Assembly (NCBI RefSeq): GCF_014199535.1
Contig: NZ_JACHNV010000002.1
Coordinates: forward strand, 372,001 to 436,000
Source of the DNA: Hymenobacter latericoloratus
GTDB taxonomy: Bacteria > Bacteroidota > Bacteroidia > Cytophagales > Hymenobacteraceae
Reading direction: 5' to 3'
DNA: 64,000 nt
Part shown: piece by piece, positions 51,651 through 60,035 of the stretch
Position numbering within the stretch: the stretch's first letter is position 1
How the letters are laid out: every line of letters begins with the position of its first letter
Notes under the pieces: generated by a model
The model's input: the letters and a program-made list of their open reading frames with translations, nothing else
Database searches by the model: none
Told to the model about the DNA's origin: nothing
Translations under genes and position numbers: made by a program

Positions 51651-51893
51651 TTAGCAGATGATGGCCAGGCGTTGGTGGTCGGCCGTGCGGTGCAGCCAGA
51701 TGTGGGCGCCGCCGCACCCGACCTGGTAGGCCGGGGTGGGAAACAGGTGGCGCACGGCCGGGGCCAGGTCGCGCAGGTCGGGGGGCGTGTCGGTGGTGGC
51801 CAACAGGTGGGCCAGCTGCTCCAGCTGCCGGGCTTCGGCGTCGGAGAGTGGGGGCAACTCAATGCGCAGTTGCGCGGCTTCGGATGCGAGCAT
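51651..51893 (-). CDS. Small phage-like protein of unknown function
   Basis: An 80-residue protein (MLASEAAQLRIELPPLSDAEARQLEQLAHLLATTD...) with an acidic helical start and a C-terminus ending HLFPTPAYQVGCGGAHIWLHR. It lies in the minus-strand operon between the putative annealing protein and the RecE-like nuclease. No family is recognised. Confidence 0.55.
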   Translation of the reverse strand: MLASEAAQLRIELPPLSDAEARQLEQLAHLLATTDTPPDLRDLAPAVRHLFPTPAYQVGCGGAHIWLHRTADHQRLAIIC

Positions 51894-51967
51894 GGGAGAA
51901 TGGGAGCTGAAAAAGGATGGGAAGGCGCAGGCGGCCCCCGGCCCGGTAGGGTCGGGGGCCGTTAGCG

Positions 51968-52651
51968 TTACTCGGCCAGGGCGGCGGTGAGGGCGGCCTC
52001 GATTTGGACGGGTTGTTCGGGCTCGGAAGGGAGGCGGTAGCCGTGGCTGGTGCGCACGTCGGCGGTGGCAGTAGTGGTTTCCTCGCGCCAGATGGGAAAG
52101 TCACGGGCAAAGTCGCGGCGGGCCTGCACCTCGGCTGAGTCGGCGGGTTCGTAGCTGAACTCGGCTATGTAGTAGGTGGCCTTCTTGCCGTCCTTGGTGG
52201 TTTCCTTCCTGCTAGCCTGCACCTTGACTACCACGTCGGCCAGGGTCAAATCATCATAGAACAGCGGCTCGATGAGGCGGTAGAGGTTTTCGACGCTGTA
52301 GCCGTGAAAGAGGACGGCGCAGATGGCGCCCTTTTCGTCGGCGTAGAACAGCTCGGCCCATAGCTTGCGACCCATGTTCAGGATGTCGTCCTGGAAGATG
52401 CGCCAGGCCAGGGGGATAAAGGACAAGGACGGGCCTAGCGGCATGGTGCCGTTGATGTTAAACTGGCCGGCTTTGGCGTCGAAGCGGATTTGGCGCGGGT
52501 GGCCGGGGAGGTAGCGGAAGCGTGGCACCTGCTGCACTTCGCCGGTAGTTTCGTCTACTTTTTCGACCAGGTAAGCCGGCGCGGCTTCGGTGATGGGAGC
52601 GGCCGGGAGTTGAGCGGTGGAGGTTTTGGGGGCTTTGGAGGCGGTTGCCAT
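51968..52651 (-). CDS. Phage-type protein, possible single-strand-binding or annealing partner
   Basis: A 227-residue protein. The core (DAKAGQFNINGTMPLGPSLSFIPLAWRIFQDDILNMGRKLWAELFYADEKGAICAVLFHGYSVENL) is the kind of conserved protein I associate with Bacteroidota phages next to PDDEXK nucleases. By position it may be the annealing or single-strand DNA-binding partner, but sequence alone does not prove this. N-terminal 40 residues are low-complexity (Ala/Pro/Thr). The start at 52651 begins at MATASKAPKTS, preferred over a longer start that overlaps non-coding-like sequence. Confidence 0.6.
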   Translation of the reverse strand: MATASKAPKTSTAQLPAAPITEAAPAYLVEKVDETTGEVQQVPRFRYLPGHPRQIRFDAKAGQFNINGTMPLGPSLSFIPLAWRIFQDDILNMGRKLWAELFYADEKGAICAVLFHGYSVENLYRLIEPLFYDDLTLADVVVKVQASRKETTKDGKKATYYIAEFSYEPADSAEVQARRDFARDFPIWREETTTATADVRTSHGYRLPSEPEQPVQIEAALTAALAE

Positions 52652-52758
52652 AGTAAAAGGGAGTAAAAAAGGTGGGGCCCGTTGACGGCCGGCCCCTTCG
52701 CCGAATGCGAGAAGACAGGGGGGTAATTGGGCAAGCGGCGCTTGCACAATTGCAGGGG

Positions 52759-53073
52759 TTAGCGGAATTGCTTGTCGTGGCAGAGGATGGCGCGGCCGAC
52801 GATGCTATCGACGCCGCGGGCCTGGGGCTGGTATTGGTACCAGAGGTAAGTAGCCAGCAGGTTGAGGTAGCAGGGGTTGCGGAACTTGCCTTCGTCGTCG
52901 ATGATGAGTATTAACTCATCCGTCAGGCGCACCACGTCGACTAATTGACAGTTGAGCAGTTCGTACAACTCGGGCAGCTTGAAGCTGCGGCCGTTGCGGG
53001 GTTGGATGGGTTGGGGCTCGGCGCTGTGCGGGTCGAGCAGGTGGGGCTGGTAAGTCGTAGCGGTTGCGGGCAT
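52759..53073 (-). CDS. DUF3846-like protein
   Basis: A 104-residue protein whose second half follows the DUF3846 pattern: NGRSFKLPELYELLNCQLVDVVRLTDELILIIDDEGK, then LLATYLWYQYQ and a final DSIVGRAILCHD. DUF3846 genes occur in phages and mobile islands, often near DNA-processing genes. Function unknown. It is part of the minus-strand operon. Confidence 0.7.
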   Translation of the reverse strand: MPATATTYQPHLLDPHSAEPQPIQPRNGRSFKLPELYELLNCQLVDVVRLTDELILIIDDEGKFRNPCYLNLLATYLWYQYQPQARGVDSIVGRAILCHDKQFR

Positions 53074-53125
53074 GATGCGGGGAGAGTAGGGCCCGCGCCG
53101 GACGCGGCGCGGGCCGGTGAAAGGA

Positions 53126-53419
53126 TTATTTGAGGTCCCAGGGGTGGGGGTGGTAGTCGTCGGCCGGCGTGGGCAACTCGCCGTAGCGGTCGGCCGGGCG
53201 CAGGCGCAGGACGGGCGGCGCGTTCAGGGCATCAGCGGCGGCTTGGGCCTGCTCGTGGGTGGCGTAGGCGCCGGGGGCGGCCTCTTGCTGGTAGTGGCCG
53301 GGGCCACCGGGCTGGGTGCCGGGTTGGGCCACGTCGCGCACCACGGCCCAGCCCTTGTTGCCGGCGTACAGGCAGGCCGTGTGCCAACGGCCTGCCTGTG
53401 GGGTGCTACCAGCGAGCAT
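53126..53419 (-). CDS. Small protein of the minus-strand operon
   Basis: A 97-residue protein (MLAGSTPQAGRWHTACLYAGNKGWAVVRDVAQPG...) with a short C-terminal Pro-rich end (PADDYHPHPWDLK). The start at 53419 overlaps the upstream gene's last codons by 14 bases, supporting translational coupling. No family is recognised. Confidence 0.6.
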   Translation of the reverse strand: MLAGSTPQAGRWHTACLYAGNKGWAVVRDVAQPGTQPGGPGHYQQEAAPGAYATHEQAQAAADALNAPPVLRLRPADRYGELPTPADDYHPHPWDLK

Positions 53420-53711
53420 ACTGTTGGCGCAAGCGTTGCAGCTGCTCGCCTTCCGGGCTGGCGTGGAATGCTTCGCAGGCGGCCTTGTAGGCGGCGCGGG
53501 CCTGGCGCAGGCGCTGGATGGCGGCGCGGATGCGGGCAAAGCGGGCGGGCTGGCGGGGGTACTCGTCGCGCAAAGCGTATAGCGCGTGCCGGGCATCGAA
53601 CAGGACCGACTGCGTGCGGGCCAGCTGCTGGCGCATGGTGGGCGCCGGAGCCGGAGCCGGAGCCACCCCCACCGGTGCGGCGGGGGCGGCCACTAGGGCA
53701 ACGCTAGGCAT
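53406..53711 (-). CDS. Helical protein of the minus-strand operon
   Basis: A 101-residue protein with an Ala/Pro-rich N-terminus (about 25 residues) followed by Arg-rich amphipathic helices (RQQLARTQSVLFDARHALYALRDEYPRQPARFARIRAAIQRLRQARAAYK). It overlaps its neighbours at both ends (ATG within the previous stop region, stop inside the next gene). Likely a coiled-coil or DNA-associated small protein; unrecognised. Confidence 0.6.
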   Translation of the reverse strand: MPSVALVAAPAAPVGVAPAPAPAPTMRQQLARTQSVLFDARHALYALRDEYPRQPARFARIRAAIQRLRQARAAYKAACEAFHASPEGEQLQRLRQQYARW

Positions 53712-54027
53712 GAGCGGGCAACCCGGCGTATTCATCCTCGGCCTTCATAACCTCCCACACGGCCGCGAAGGCATGGGCAGGGGCCACGGCACGCAAGGCA
53801 CGGAAGGCCTCGCGCAGGGCCTGAAACGGGCACTGGTGGTTGCCGACAAAATCCGGGCGGGCGGGCCCTTCGGCGGGATGCTCCGCCAGCTTGAGCATGA
53901 CGTACCAGCGGGTACCGCCCTGGTTAAAGGTGGCGGCGGACTGAGAAACCCAAATACCGGAGAAGGGGCACAAGGCGGGGCCTTTCCAGGCGGCAGCGGC
54001 AAGCTGCAATAACTGAGTAGGTAGCAT
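53704..54027 (-). CDS. First gene of the minus-strand phage-like operon, unknown
   Basis: A 107-residue protein (MLPTQLLQLAAAAWKGPALCPFSGIWVSQSAATFNQGG...). It contains a GTRWYVMLKLAEH strand and a helical end. It is preceded by a -7 box (54112-54119, minus strand) and a shared 11-base motif at 54140-54150. The stop overlaps the next start. No family is recognised. Confidence 0.6.
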   Translation of the reverse strand: MLPTQLLQLAAAAWKGPALCPFSGIWVSQSAATFNQGGTRWYVMLKLAEHPAEGPARPDFVGNHQCPFQALREAFRALRAVAPAHAFAAVWEVMKAEDEYAGLPAHA

Positions 54028-54111
54028 GGCTGTAGGTGTTAGCCGTGGGGGTGCCCCTGCCGTAGGCCTCCGGGTAGGGCGGGCGTCCGGGCCTCTCCCG
54101 AACTTTCTACT

Positions 54112-54119
54112 CAAATATA
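54112..54119 (-). promoter_or_regulatory. -7 promoter box TATATTTG of the minus-strand operon
   Basis: Perfect TAnnTTTG on the minus strand, about 85 bases upstream of the start at 54027. A TGTATCAAAGT motif lies 20 bases further upstream. Confidence 0.6.
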
Positions 54120-54196
54120 CAATTTATTTCTTTAAGTAGTGTATCAAAGTAGTGAATATTTTGCTTGATAATAGCACTAAAATACATAAAATGTGG

Positions 54197-54204
54197 TATC
54201 TTTA
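54197..54204 (+). promoter_or_regulatory. -7-like promoter box TATCTTTA close to the SLOG start
   Basis: TAnnTTTA, three bases before the ATG at 54208; the mRNA may be leaderless, as for the MarR gene. Confidence 0.45.
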
Positions 54205-54207
54205 GAT

Positions 54208-54621
54208 ATGGAAAATATGCAAATTGATTTATTTGGCGAGGCTGGCCGCAGCGTGTGGACGGTGGCGGTGGTAGGCAGCCGGAGCCTGGCTACGTGCCCT
54301 GCCCTGGTGGGCCGGCTGGAAGCCCTGCACGCGGCTGGGCAGCTGGGCCTGGTGGTGAGTGGGGGCGCGGCCGGGGTGGACGCCCTGGCGGCGGCCTGGT
54401 GCCGGGCTAACGGGGTGCCCCTGCTGGAACTGCGGCCCAACTACGCGGCCCACGGAGCCGGCGCGCCCCACGTGCGCAACACGGAAATAGTGCACCGGGC
54501 AGGGCTGGTGCTGGTGTGCTGGGATGGGCTAAGCCGGGGGACGCTGAGCGCCGCCCGCGCTGCAACCCGCCTGGGGCGGCGCTGTGAGTGGCTGGCCGCC
54601 CCGCCACCCCGCGGCAACTAG
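54208..54621 (+). CDS. SLOG-family (DUF2493-like) nucleotide-binding protein
   Basis: A 137-residue protein. VAVVGSRSLATC opens a Rossmann-like fold and is followed by LVVSGGAAGVDALAAAWCRANGVPLLELRPNYAAHG, HVRNTEIVHRAG and a final CWDGLSRGT. This is the SLOG/YspA-type pattern (DUF2493), thought to bind nucleotide-derived ligands such as ADP-ribose or cyclic nucleotides. SLOG proteins are frequent sensors in phage and defence islands. It is divergent from the minus-strand recombination operon. Confidence 0.82.
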   Translation: MENMQIDLFGEAGRSVWTVAVVGSRSLATCPALVGRLEALHAAGQLGLVVSGGAAGVDALAAAWCRANGVPLLELRPNYAAHGAGAPHVRNTEIVHRAGLVLVCWDGLSRGTLSAARAATRLGRRCEWLAAPPPRGN

Positions 54622-55591
54622 CCGACTGGCCCTGCGGCACCGGCGGGCGGCCGACATACCGAACAGCTGGAAGCCTCGGCCGGGGGGCTTGGGGGGCGGC
54701 CTGAGCGCCCCCAATGTGCCGGCCCGAAGGGCACCTTATGAGGGGGTAGCGGCCGTTTTAGGCTGCGGAGCCCGAGGCAATGCAGAGCAGGGCGGAGCAT
54801 GGTACGGGGGGCTTGGGGGGACGCCCCCAATGGGTACTCGCCGCAGGCACCGAATCGTGTGGGGCAAGGCGGGGCGACCAGCGGGAGGCCGGCCGAGGCA
54901 GTGGGTAGTTGGTAGCGGAGGCTGGGCACTGGTGCGGGGGGTGAAGTGGGGCAAGCAGTGCCGGGCCGGAGCGTAGGGCGGTCGGCAGGGGCAGCAGTAG
55001 CGGGAGGAGGCGGGGTGGTGGAGCGCGGGGCAGGCTGCAAGGGCCGGCGTGAGTGGAGCAGAGCAAGTGCAGGGAGTGAGGAGCGCAGCGTAGCGGAGCG
55101 ACGAACGAGCGTAACGCAGCGGGGCGGAATGAGCAAAGGGAGTGGAGGACTGGCCGGCGCGGGCGGAGGATTTCGGTAGCGGAGGCCGGCCGCCGGCGGG
55201 GAGGTGGTGCGGGGGCTCGGTGGTGGGCCGGAGCGTGGAACGAGCGGTGAGCCAGGCGCCGGGCGGCGCTTTTTGGGGGGCGCGGCCCGGTGCCTGGCGT
55301 GGGGCGGTAGCCGGCAGCTGGGGCCCGTTTTTCAGGGCCTGGGCTGCGGGCGTAGGACGATTGAAGCAGGAGAGGTGGGGTGAGTCGGCAGGGTGCGCAA
55401 AGGATGGGAAGGGTGGCGACGCAGGAGCCAGTGCGTCAGCACCGGAGCGAAGCGCAGCCCTGGACAGCCTGACCCGAAGGGATGCGCCAAAAAAATACAA
55501 TTATTGGCTTCGATAGTGGATTGTTCTGGTCTGATAATCTCAGTTGCTTTTGTTTACTTTGATAAACAAAACTAACACTAACTCTACGCTT
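54622..55591. other. Gene-free GC-rich segment with repeated hairpins
   Basis: A 970-base segment between the SLOG gene and the endolysin gene. Possible reading frames are Pro- or Ala-rich by chance and lack a family match. At least three short stems occur, two of them of the same TTGGGGG/CCCCCAA type about 125 bases apart (54689-54714 and 54813-54830), and one GTGCC/GGCAC stem (54716-54734). The right part contains GAGCG-rich irregular repeats. It may be a structured non-coding RNA or a control region. Confidence 0.45.
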
Positions 55592-56089
55592 ATGGCAGCT
55601 GGCAATAATACTTTGGTAAACAAACGGGTGGTTCCTTCGCTGAGCGAGGCGCAACGGCTACAGCAGAAAACAAGGCTGGCGCAGGCGGTGCCGCATTTAG
55701 CCGCGGCGTTTGCGCAGGCGTTGAGCCGTTGGCAGGGGGACCCGGTGCTGCGGCTGGTGGGACTCCCGTTTGTGACGGAGTGCTACCGGAGCCCGGAACG
55801 GCAGAATGAGCTGTATGCGCAGGGGCGGAGTAAGCCGGGGCCGATTGTGACGTACAAGCGCGGCGGGCAGTCGAAGCATAACGTGGGGCCGCCGACGCCG
55901 GCCCTGGACGTGGCATTTCGGCTGGCTGATGGGTCGGTGTCGTGGTCGGGGCTGCTGCTGAGCAAGTTTGCGCGGTTGATGAAGGCGGCCGATGCGCGGG
56001 TGGTGTGGGGCGGGGACTGGGCCACGTTCAAGGACCGGCCGCACTTCGAGGTACTGACCGGGCAGAAGGGAGGGGTGGGCCTTGGCTAA
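55592..56089 (+). CDS. M15-family peptidase, probable endolysin
   Basis: A 165-residue peptidase of the L-Ala-D-Glu/VanY type (M15C). The zinc ligands are suggested by the S-K-H...D cluster (GGQSKHNVGPPTPALDVAFRL, residues ~91-111, His ... Asp) and the C-terminal HFEV. YRSPERQNELYAQGRSKPG is the family's substrate-loop motif. Phage members cleave peptidoglycan to release virions. It is followed immediately by holin/spanin-like genes. The start at 55592 is the family start (MAAGNN, then LSEAQRL). Confidence 0.86.
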   Translation: MAAGNNTLVNKRVVPSLSEAQRLQQKTRLAQAVPHLAAAFAQALSRWQGDPVLRLVGLPFVTECYRSPERQNELYAQGRSKPGPIVTYKRGGQSKHNVGPPTPALDVAFRLADGSVSWSGLLLSKFARLMKAADARVVWGGDWATFKDRPHFEVLTGQKGGVGLG

Positions 56090-56534
56090 CGTGGTGCTGG
56101 ACAACTGGGGCGTGGTGACGTCGGTGGTGGGCGGCGGGGTGGCGGTGCTGCTGTACTTCGTGAAGAGTTGGCGCGACGTGGAGGAGCTGAAGGAGCACCG
56201 GCGCAAACAGGAAACGCAGACATCGGTGCTGACGGAGAAGGTGGACAACTACCACACGGCGGCCGTGGCGCGGGAGGCTAAGCATCAGCAGGCCTACGAA
56301 TTGAAGCTGCAGGAGCACCGCTCGGAGGTGTTGCGGGAGCTGGGCGTGGTGCGCAAGGAAGGGGCCGACGCGGTGTTGCGCCTCAACGAGAAAGTGGATG
56401 CGCTCGACAAGCTGCTGACGGTGATGGTGGAGCGGCAGAATCAGCTGCTGGACGCCTCAAGGCGGCAGGAGGCCCGCAACGAGCGGGTAGACAGGGTGCT
56501 GTGGGCGCGGAGTCGGGACGGGCCGGAGGAATAG
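56082..56534 (+). CDS. Membrane-anchored coiled-coil protein, spanin- or holin-like
   Basis: A 150-residue protein with one N-terminal hydrophobic segment (VVTSVVGGGVAVLLYFVKSW) and a long charged helix (DVEELKEHRRKQETQTSVLTEKVDN...). The start is a TTG at 56082 that overlaps the endolysin stop by eight bases. The arrangement with endolysin and the next gene suggests a lysis cassette, but the exact role (holin, spanin) is open. Confidence 0.65.
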   Translation: MANVVLDNWGVVTSVVGGGVAVLLYFVKSWRDVEELKEHRRKQETQTSVLTEKVDNYHTAAVAREAKHQQAYELKLQEHRSEVLRELGVVRKEGADAVLRLNEKVDALDKLLTVMVERQNQLLDASRRQEARNERVDRVLWARSRDGPEE

Positions 56535-56607
56535 GCGCTTGGCCGGCGCACCGGTGCTGGCGGCCGGTTTTAAGATGGTTTTTCAACTCACCAAACACAT
56601 ACAAATC

Positions 56608-56904
56608 ATGGACAAGAAAGTGACAGTGCTGGACCGGGTGACCTTGCCGACGCCCCGGTTTTTTCGGAAGGTGCGCACGATTGGGGCGGCCCTGGCGGCT
56701 GTGGGTGGCATTATTGCGACGGCGCCGGTGGCGCTGCCGGCGGTGGTGGTCACCATTGGTGGCTACCTGGTGCTGGCGGGGACAGTGGCCGCGGCGGTGT
56801 CGTCGGTGGCGGTGGACCCGGAGGCGGCGCCGGTGCGGGACGATGGGCGCACGGCGGCCGAGGTGCGCGACATGGTGGAGCGCGGGGACGCGGCTTCGTT
56901 GTAG
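56608..56904 (+). CDS. Small two-helix membrane protein, holin-like
   Basis: A 98-residue protein with two hydrophobic helices (GAALAAVGGIIATAPVALPAVVVTIGGYLVLAGTVAAAVSSVA) after a positively charged start (MDKKVTVLDRVTLPTPRFFRKVR) and an acidic C-terminus. This is compatible with a holin that sets the time of lysis. The ATG at 56608 was chosen; longer in-frame starts lack a ribosome site. Confidence 0.6.
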   Translation: MDKKVTVLDRVTLPTPRFFRKVRTIGAALAAVGGIIATAPVALPAVVVTIGGYLVLAGTVAAAVSSVAVDPEAAPVRDDGRTAAEVRDMVERGDAASL

Positions 56905-56927
56905 AACTCTTTTTACCTGTTTACCCA

Positions 56928-57116
56928 ATGGCAACTAACCCACCTACCGGCGACAACGCCCGCAAAGGAGCCGTGCGCAAACGCTCTCAGACTTTTAACC
57001 CAACCACCGGACAGTATGTAAAGCGGGACGCGGAGACGGGGCGCTTTATGGATGTAAAGGAGGACGGTAAGCCGTTCAAGGGGGTGAGGAAGGAGCGAAG
57101 GAAGCGGGCTTCGTAA
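56928..57116 (+). CDS. Small basic protein of phage-like islands
   Basis: A 62-residue very basic protein (MATNPPTGDNARKGAVRKRSQTFNPTTG then QYVKRDAETGRFMDVKED). I recognise this text from many Bacteroidota genomes as a short hypothetical protein in phage-like neighbourhoods. Its function is unknown; the Lys/Arg content suggests nucleic-acid or ribosome contact. A strong terminator follows at 57122. Confidence 0.7.
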   Translation: MATNPPTGDNARKGAVRKRSQTFNPTTGQYVKRDAETGRFMDVKEDGKPFKGVRKERRKRAS

Positions 57117-57121
57117 ACGGT

Positions 57122-57149
57122 AACGGCCACCTATGGGGTGGCCGTTTTT
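57122..57149 (+). terminator. Rho-independent terminator
   Basis: AACGGCCACC and its exact complement, 5-base loop, then TTTTT; closes the lysis-like gene group. Confidence 0.9.
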
Positions 57150-57222
57150 ATTTGCTTTGACCGTGTAATGGTGTCAGTATGATGCTGTCTATATTGCGCT
57201 CTAAACTCTAACAAGTATTGCA

Positions 57223-57954
57223 ATGCGTTTATTGGTAACTCTTGCTTTCGCAGCTATTTCCTACGTTGCTCAAGCACAATCCTGGATTCCTCCTGTGCAA
57301 GTTCCTTATATACCTGTTCAGAAGGCTCGACCGTTTACGAGTGCCGACGCACAACGAATCAGAGCAGAGGTAGACGCAGAACTCCGCCAACAAACGGCCA
57401 TGTGTTCTGAGCATACCAAGAACATTTACGCAACCTTCAATGCTTACCCACCAACCATTAATGATGGATGGCATACGATTACATCTACAGATGAACTTAC
57501 ATGGTGCAGGGAAAACACCGTTTATGTGCTTAACAGCCGGATTACACGCCTGTACGATGGTGTTAATGAATTTTCTGTAGAGGCTGCTTCACTTATTGAT
57601 AAAGGCAGGGCAGTTGCCAAGGTGAACGGGAGGATGCTGCAGTGCTACTTTCTGAATGCTATTCTGGATCCAACTTCGCACTCCGAAGAACCAAAATCTG
57701 GTTCTGTCAACTTCTATACTAACTATACCAAGCTACGTGGGCCTATCGACGTGTATGTTGATGGCCAGTGGTGGGGTAAGTTGGATCGGTATTTTGCATC
57801 GGGTACTCCAGAATGCGGGCAAGATGCTACCGTCAAAGTTCTGCTACCTCCCGGGCTTCATACCTATCAAGCGTCCTGCGACAAGTTAACTTGGAACGGG
57901 ACAATTGAAGTTCGCGCCGGGGAGTGCCTGCCCTTTGTGTTGCGTGAGAAGTAG
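57223..57954 (+). CDS. Exported protein of unknown function
   Basis: A 243-residue protein with a signal peptide (MRLLVTLAFAAISYVAQAQ) and a mature part with several Cys residues and beta-rich motifs (YVDGQWWGKLDRYFASG, ECGQDATVKVLLPPGLHTYQASCD). The GLHTYQA motif recalls a sugar/lipid-binding beta sandwich. The gene is lower in GC than its neighbours and stands alone between the lysis-like group and the next gene. No family is recognised. Confidence 0.6.
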   Translation: MRLLVTLAFAAISYVAQAQSWIPPVQVPYIPVQKARPFTSADAQRIRAEVDAELRQQTAMCSEHTKNIYATFNAYPPTINDGWHTITSTDELTWCRENTVYVLNSRITRLYDGVNEFSVEAASLIDKGRAVAKVNGRMLQCYFLNAILDPTSHSEEPKSGSVNFYTNYTKLRGPIDVYVDGQWWGKLDRYFASGTPECGQDATVKVLLPPGLHTYQASCDKLTWNGTIEVRAGECLPFVLREK

Positions 57955-58024
57955 GTAAAACCAGTTGCTGCTCAGCTTAGGTTGACAGTTCCCAAAGCTT
58001 TAACAAGCCATTCGTTTTTTCAAT

Positions 58025-58507
58025 ATGAGCGTTACGCATCAAGAGGCAATTGCCAAATGTGTCACGGCCATTTTAGCTCTTGACGAGGAAATAGTCACTG
58101 AATTCAGGCGAGGTAATCCGTTTGATAAATTGATCAGAAGCTTTGACGAATTTACGGCCGATGGTAAGCCGCTCTATCGGAATAAAAGAGGAAGCAATCA
58201 TTATAAGATGTCGGTGGCAGCAAAGACTAGCGGACTTACTGCTGACAAGTTATATGGTGAGCATAGAATCCCTGTCTCGGTTATCATACGCAGACTCTTA
58301 GATTCTGACAGGAGCTATGAATCCATTTACAAAATTTTGAAGGAAGGTGAAGTAGTGCTAATTACTGAAGGCGAAGCTAAGCTGCTAGATAGACGCGTCA
58401 GTAATGGTGGTTCGGGGCTTAGAAACCGAATGCCGGAAAGTGGCTTATGCCGCTTGGATGAAGCAGGTATTATGATAGATTCATCAACTTTAACTAATCA
58501 ACTCTGA
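58025..58507 (+). CDS. Accessory protein of unknown function
   Basis: A 160-residue soluble protein (MSVTHQEAIAKCVTAILALDEEIVTEFRRGNPFDKLIRSFDEF...), with low GC and a helical composition. It converges on the MazG gene of the PLD/HNH operon (stop 58539). No family is recognised; the low GC points to an acquired gene. Confidence 0.5.
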   Translation: MSVTHQEAIAKCVTAILALDEEIVTEFRRGNPFDKLIRSFDEFTADGKPLYRNKRGSNHYKMSVAAKTSGLTADKLYGEHRIPVSVIIRRLLDSDRSYESIYKILKEGEVVLITEGEAKLLDRRVSNGGSGLRNRMPESGLCRLDEAGIMIDSSTLTNQL

Positions 58508-58538
58508 GGTACCTCCCCGCGGAAGAGCAGTGAGTAGG

Positions 58539-58856
58539 CTAGGGTTGAATCTCTAGCAATTTGAGCTGCTGGGAGAAACCGCCGCGCTCTTGGCGGCGGG
58601 TGTGTTGGATGGCGCGTACATCGGCTTCGTTCAGGTTGTGGGCGGCCAGCAGCGCGTCGAAGACTTCCAGCACGTCGGCTAGCTCGGTGGGTAGCTCCTG
58701 GGGAGAGGCGGCTTGTACTTCTAGGGCTTCTTCGACGAGTTTGGCGCGCAAAGCCTGGCGGTACTCCTCGTCGTTCATGGTTTCCGTGCGGCACTGGCGG
58801 CCGGACTGGGCAATGATGGCGGGGATATGGTCGCGGATGAGCTTGGGGTACTGCAT
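58539..58856 (-). CDS. MazG-like nucleotide pyrophosphohydrolase
   Basis: A 105-residue protein of the all-alpha NTP pyrophosphatase superfamily. It opens with KLIRDHIPAIIAQSG, has the metal-binding ExxE...ExxD pattern in KLVEEALEVQAASPQELPTELADVLEVFDALLAAHN, and ends ERGGFSQQLKL. These enzymes hydrolyse (d)NTPs or phosphoribosyl-ATP to monophosphates. Here it is last in the PLD/HNH operon, three bases behind the HNH gene, where dNTP depletion or repair would fit a defence role. That link is inference. Confidence 0.84.
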   Translation of the reverse strand: MQYPKLIRDHIPAIIAQSGRQCRTETMNDEEYRQALRAKLVEEALEVQAASPQELPTELADVLEVFDALLAAHNLNEADVRAIQHTRRQERGGFSQQLKLLEIQP

Positions 58857-58859
58857 GGG

Positions 58860-60026
58860 TTAGAAGCGCTGGACATAGCGGGCGGCGGCCACGTCGTCGA
58901 TGAAGTGAATGGTGCGGTGAGCCAGCTCGGTGGGGAAGGTAGGGCCGGGTGTGAGGCCGGTGAAGCGGAGGGCGGCGTCTTCGTGCATGACCTGGCGGAG
59001 CGTGGCAGACTGCTGGTAGGTGGCGTAGGCTTGGGCTAGCAGGGGCTCGGCGGTGACCAGGCGCTGCGAGCTGGGCAGACGGTCGCGCTTGGTGTGCTGG
59101 TTGAACTGGCGGTCAACGGGCAGCAGGTTCCATAGCTCGTTGACGGGGTAGATGGTGAGGGGAAGTAAGTGGTCGAGGTCGTAATGCTCGGGGTGGGTGA
59201 GGGGCTTTTGGGTCCAGGGGCAGACGAAGCGGACGTTTTCGTGGAGCAAAATGTCCACTTGGTTGCGCTCCCACGTGAGGGGGCGGCGGTTGTCGGGGCG
59301 GGCGGTGAGCAGGGTGTAGACCTGGCCGCGAGTGACGAGCTGGCCGGCGTCCTGGGTGACGGTTTCGGTGAAGAGGCTCCACTCGTGCAGGCAAAGGGCT
59401 TCGACGTAGAGCGAGAGGCGGTGGAAGGCTTCCCACAACGAGGCGGGTACAACCAGGCAAACGTCTTGGGGGCGGGTGCCGGGGAGGGTTAGCGTGTGTG
59501 GCGGAAGTTGATCGAGGCGGGCGGGTTTGTCGAAGACGGACCACTCGCCGGGGCCGGCGTAGCGGATAGGCATGAGCAAGGCCTTGGCCGCGGCGGTTAC
59601 GGCTTGGGTGTAGGCCTGCTGCAGGGCGGGGGCGTAGGTGGCCCGGCGGCGCGGGGTGCGCATCTCGGTGAGCAGGAAGAAGCCGTCGGCGGTTTGGGCC
59701 GGGAGCTGCACGGTGGCTTGCCACTGCTGGCGGAGCTGGGTAAGGGCGGGACGAAAGGAAACGTCGTTGCGGAGCTGGCCGTCGACGATGGCGCGGGCGC
59801 CCTGGTAGATGGGCTGGGTGGTGTCGGCGAAGGGCCAGTAGTAGGCAGTCCACAACTCGGCCAGGCGCGGGAGGGGCACGGCTACGGGCTGGCCCTCTCG
59901 CACGAGGTCGGGGTAGAGGAGTACGAGGTCGTTGATGGCCCGGAGCAGGGCTATTTTGTAGCTGTTGGTTTTCTTATCGTGCTTGAGGATAGTGGCAATG
60001 GCTTGCTCGCCGGATATGGGAGGCAT
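58860..60026 (-). CDS. HNH endonuclease-like protein
   Basis: A 388-residue protein. The C-terminal HNH fold has CPWTQKPLTHPEHYDLDHLLPL (Cys269, core DxDH with His286), then the Asn-bearing NELWNLLPVDRQFNQHTKRDRLP. The N-terminal ~100 residues (GEQAIATILKHDKKTNSYKIALLRAINDLVLLYPDL) form a conserved helical module that I associate with HNH proteins of unknown target. The ATG at 60026 is preferred over a GTG two codons upstream. It lies between a PLD-like gene (9-base gap) and a MazG-like gene (3-base gap), suggesting one mRNA and one system. Confidence 0.78.
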   Translation of the reverse strand: MPPISGEQAIATILKHDKKTNSYKIALLRAINDLVLLYPDLVREGQPVAVPLPRLAELWTAYYWPFADTTQPIYQGARAIVDGQLRNDVSFRPALTQLRQQWQATVQLPAQTADGFFLLTEMRTPRRRATYAPALQQAYTQAVTAAAKALLMPIRYAGPGEWSVFDKPARLDQLPPHTLTLPGTRPQDVCLVVPASLWEAFHRLSLYVEALCLHEWSLFTETVTQDAGQLVTRGQVYTLLTARPDNRRPLTWERNQVDILLHENVRFVCPWTQKPLTHPEHYDLDHLLPLTIYPVNELWNLLPVDRQFNQHTKRDRLPSSQRLVTAEPLLAQAYATYQQSATLRQVMHEDAALRFTGLTPGPTFPTELAHRTIHFIDDVAAARYVQRF

Positions 60027-60035
60027 AAGCACCGG

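Noticed and set aside
54736..55500. 254-codon minus-strand frame in the GC-rich gap
   Set aside because: Composition (Pro, Ala, Arg, Ser) is what random GC-rich DNA gives, with no motif; I treat the region as non-coding.
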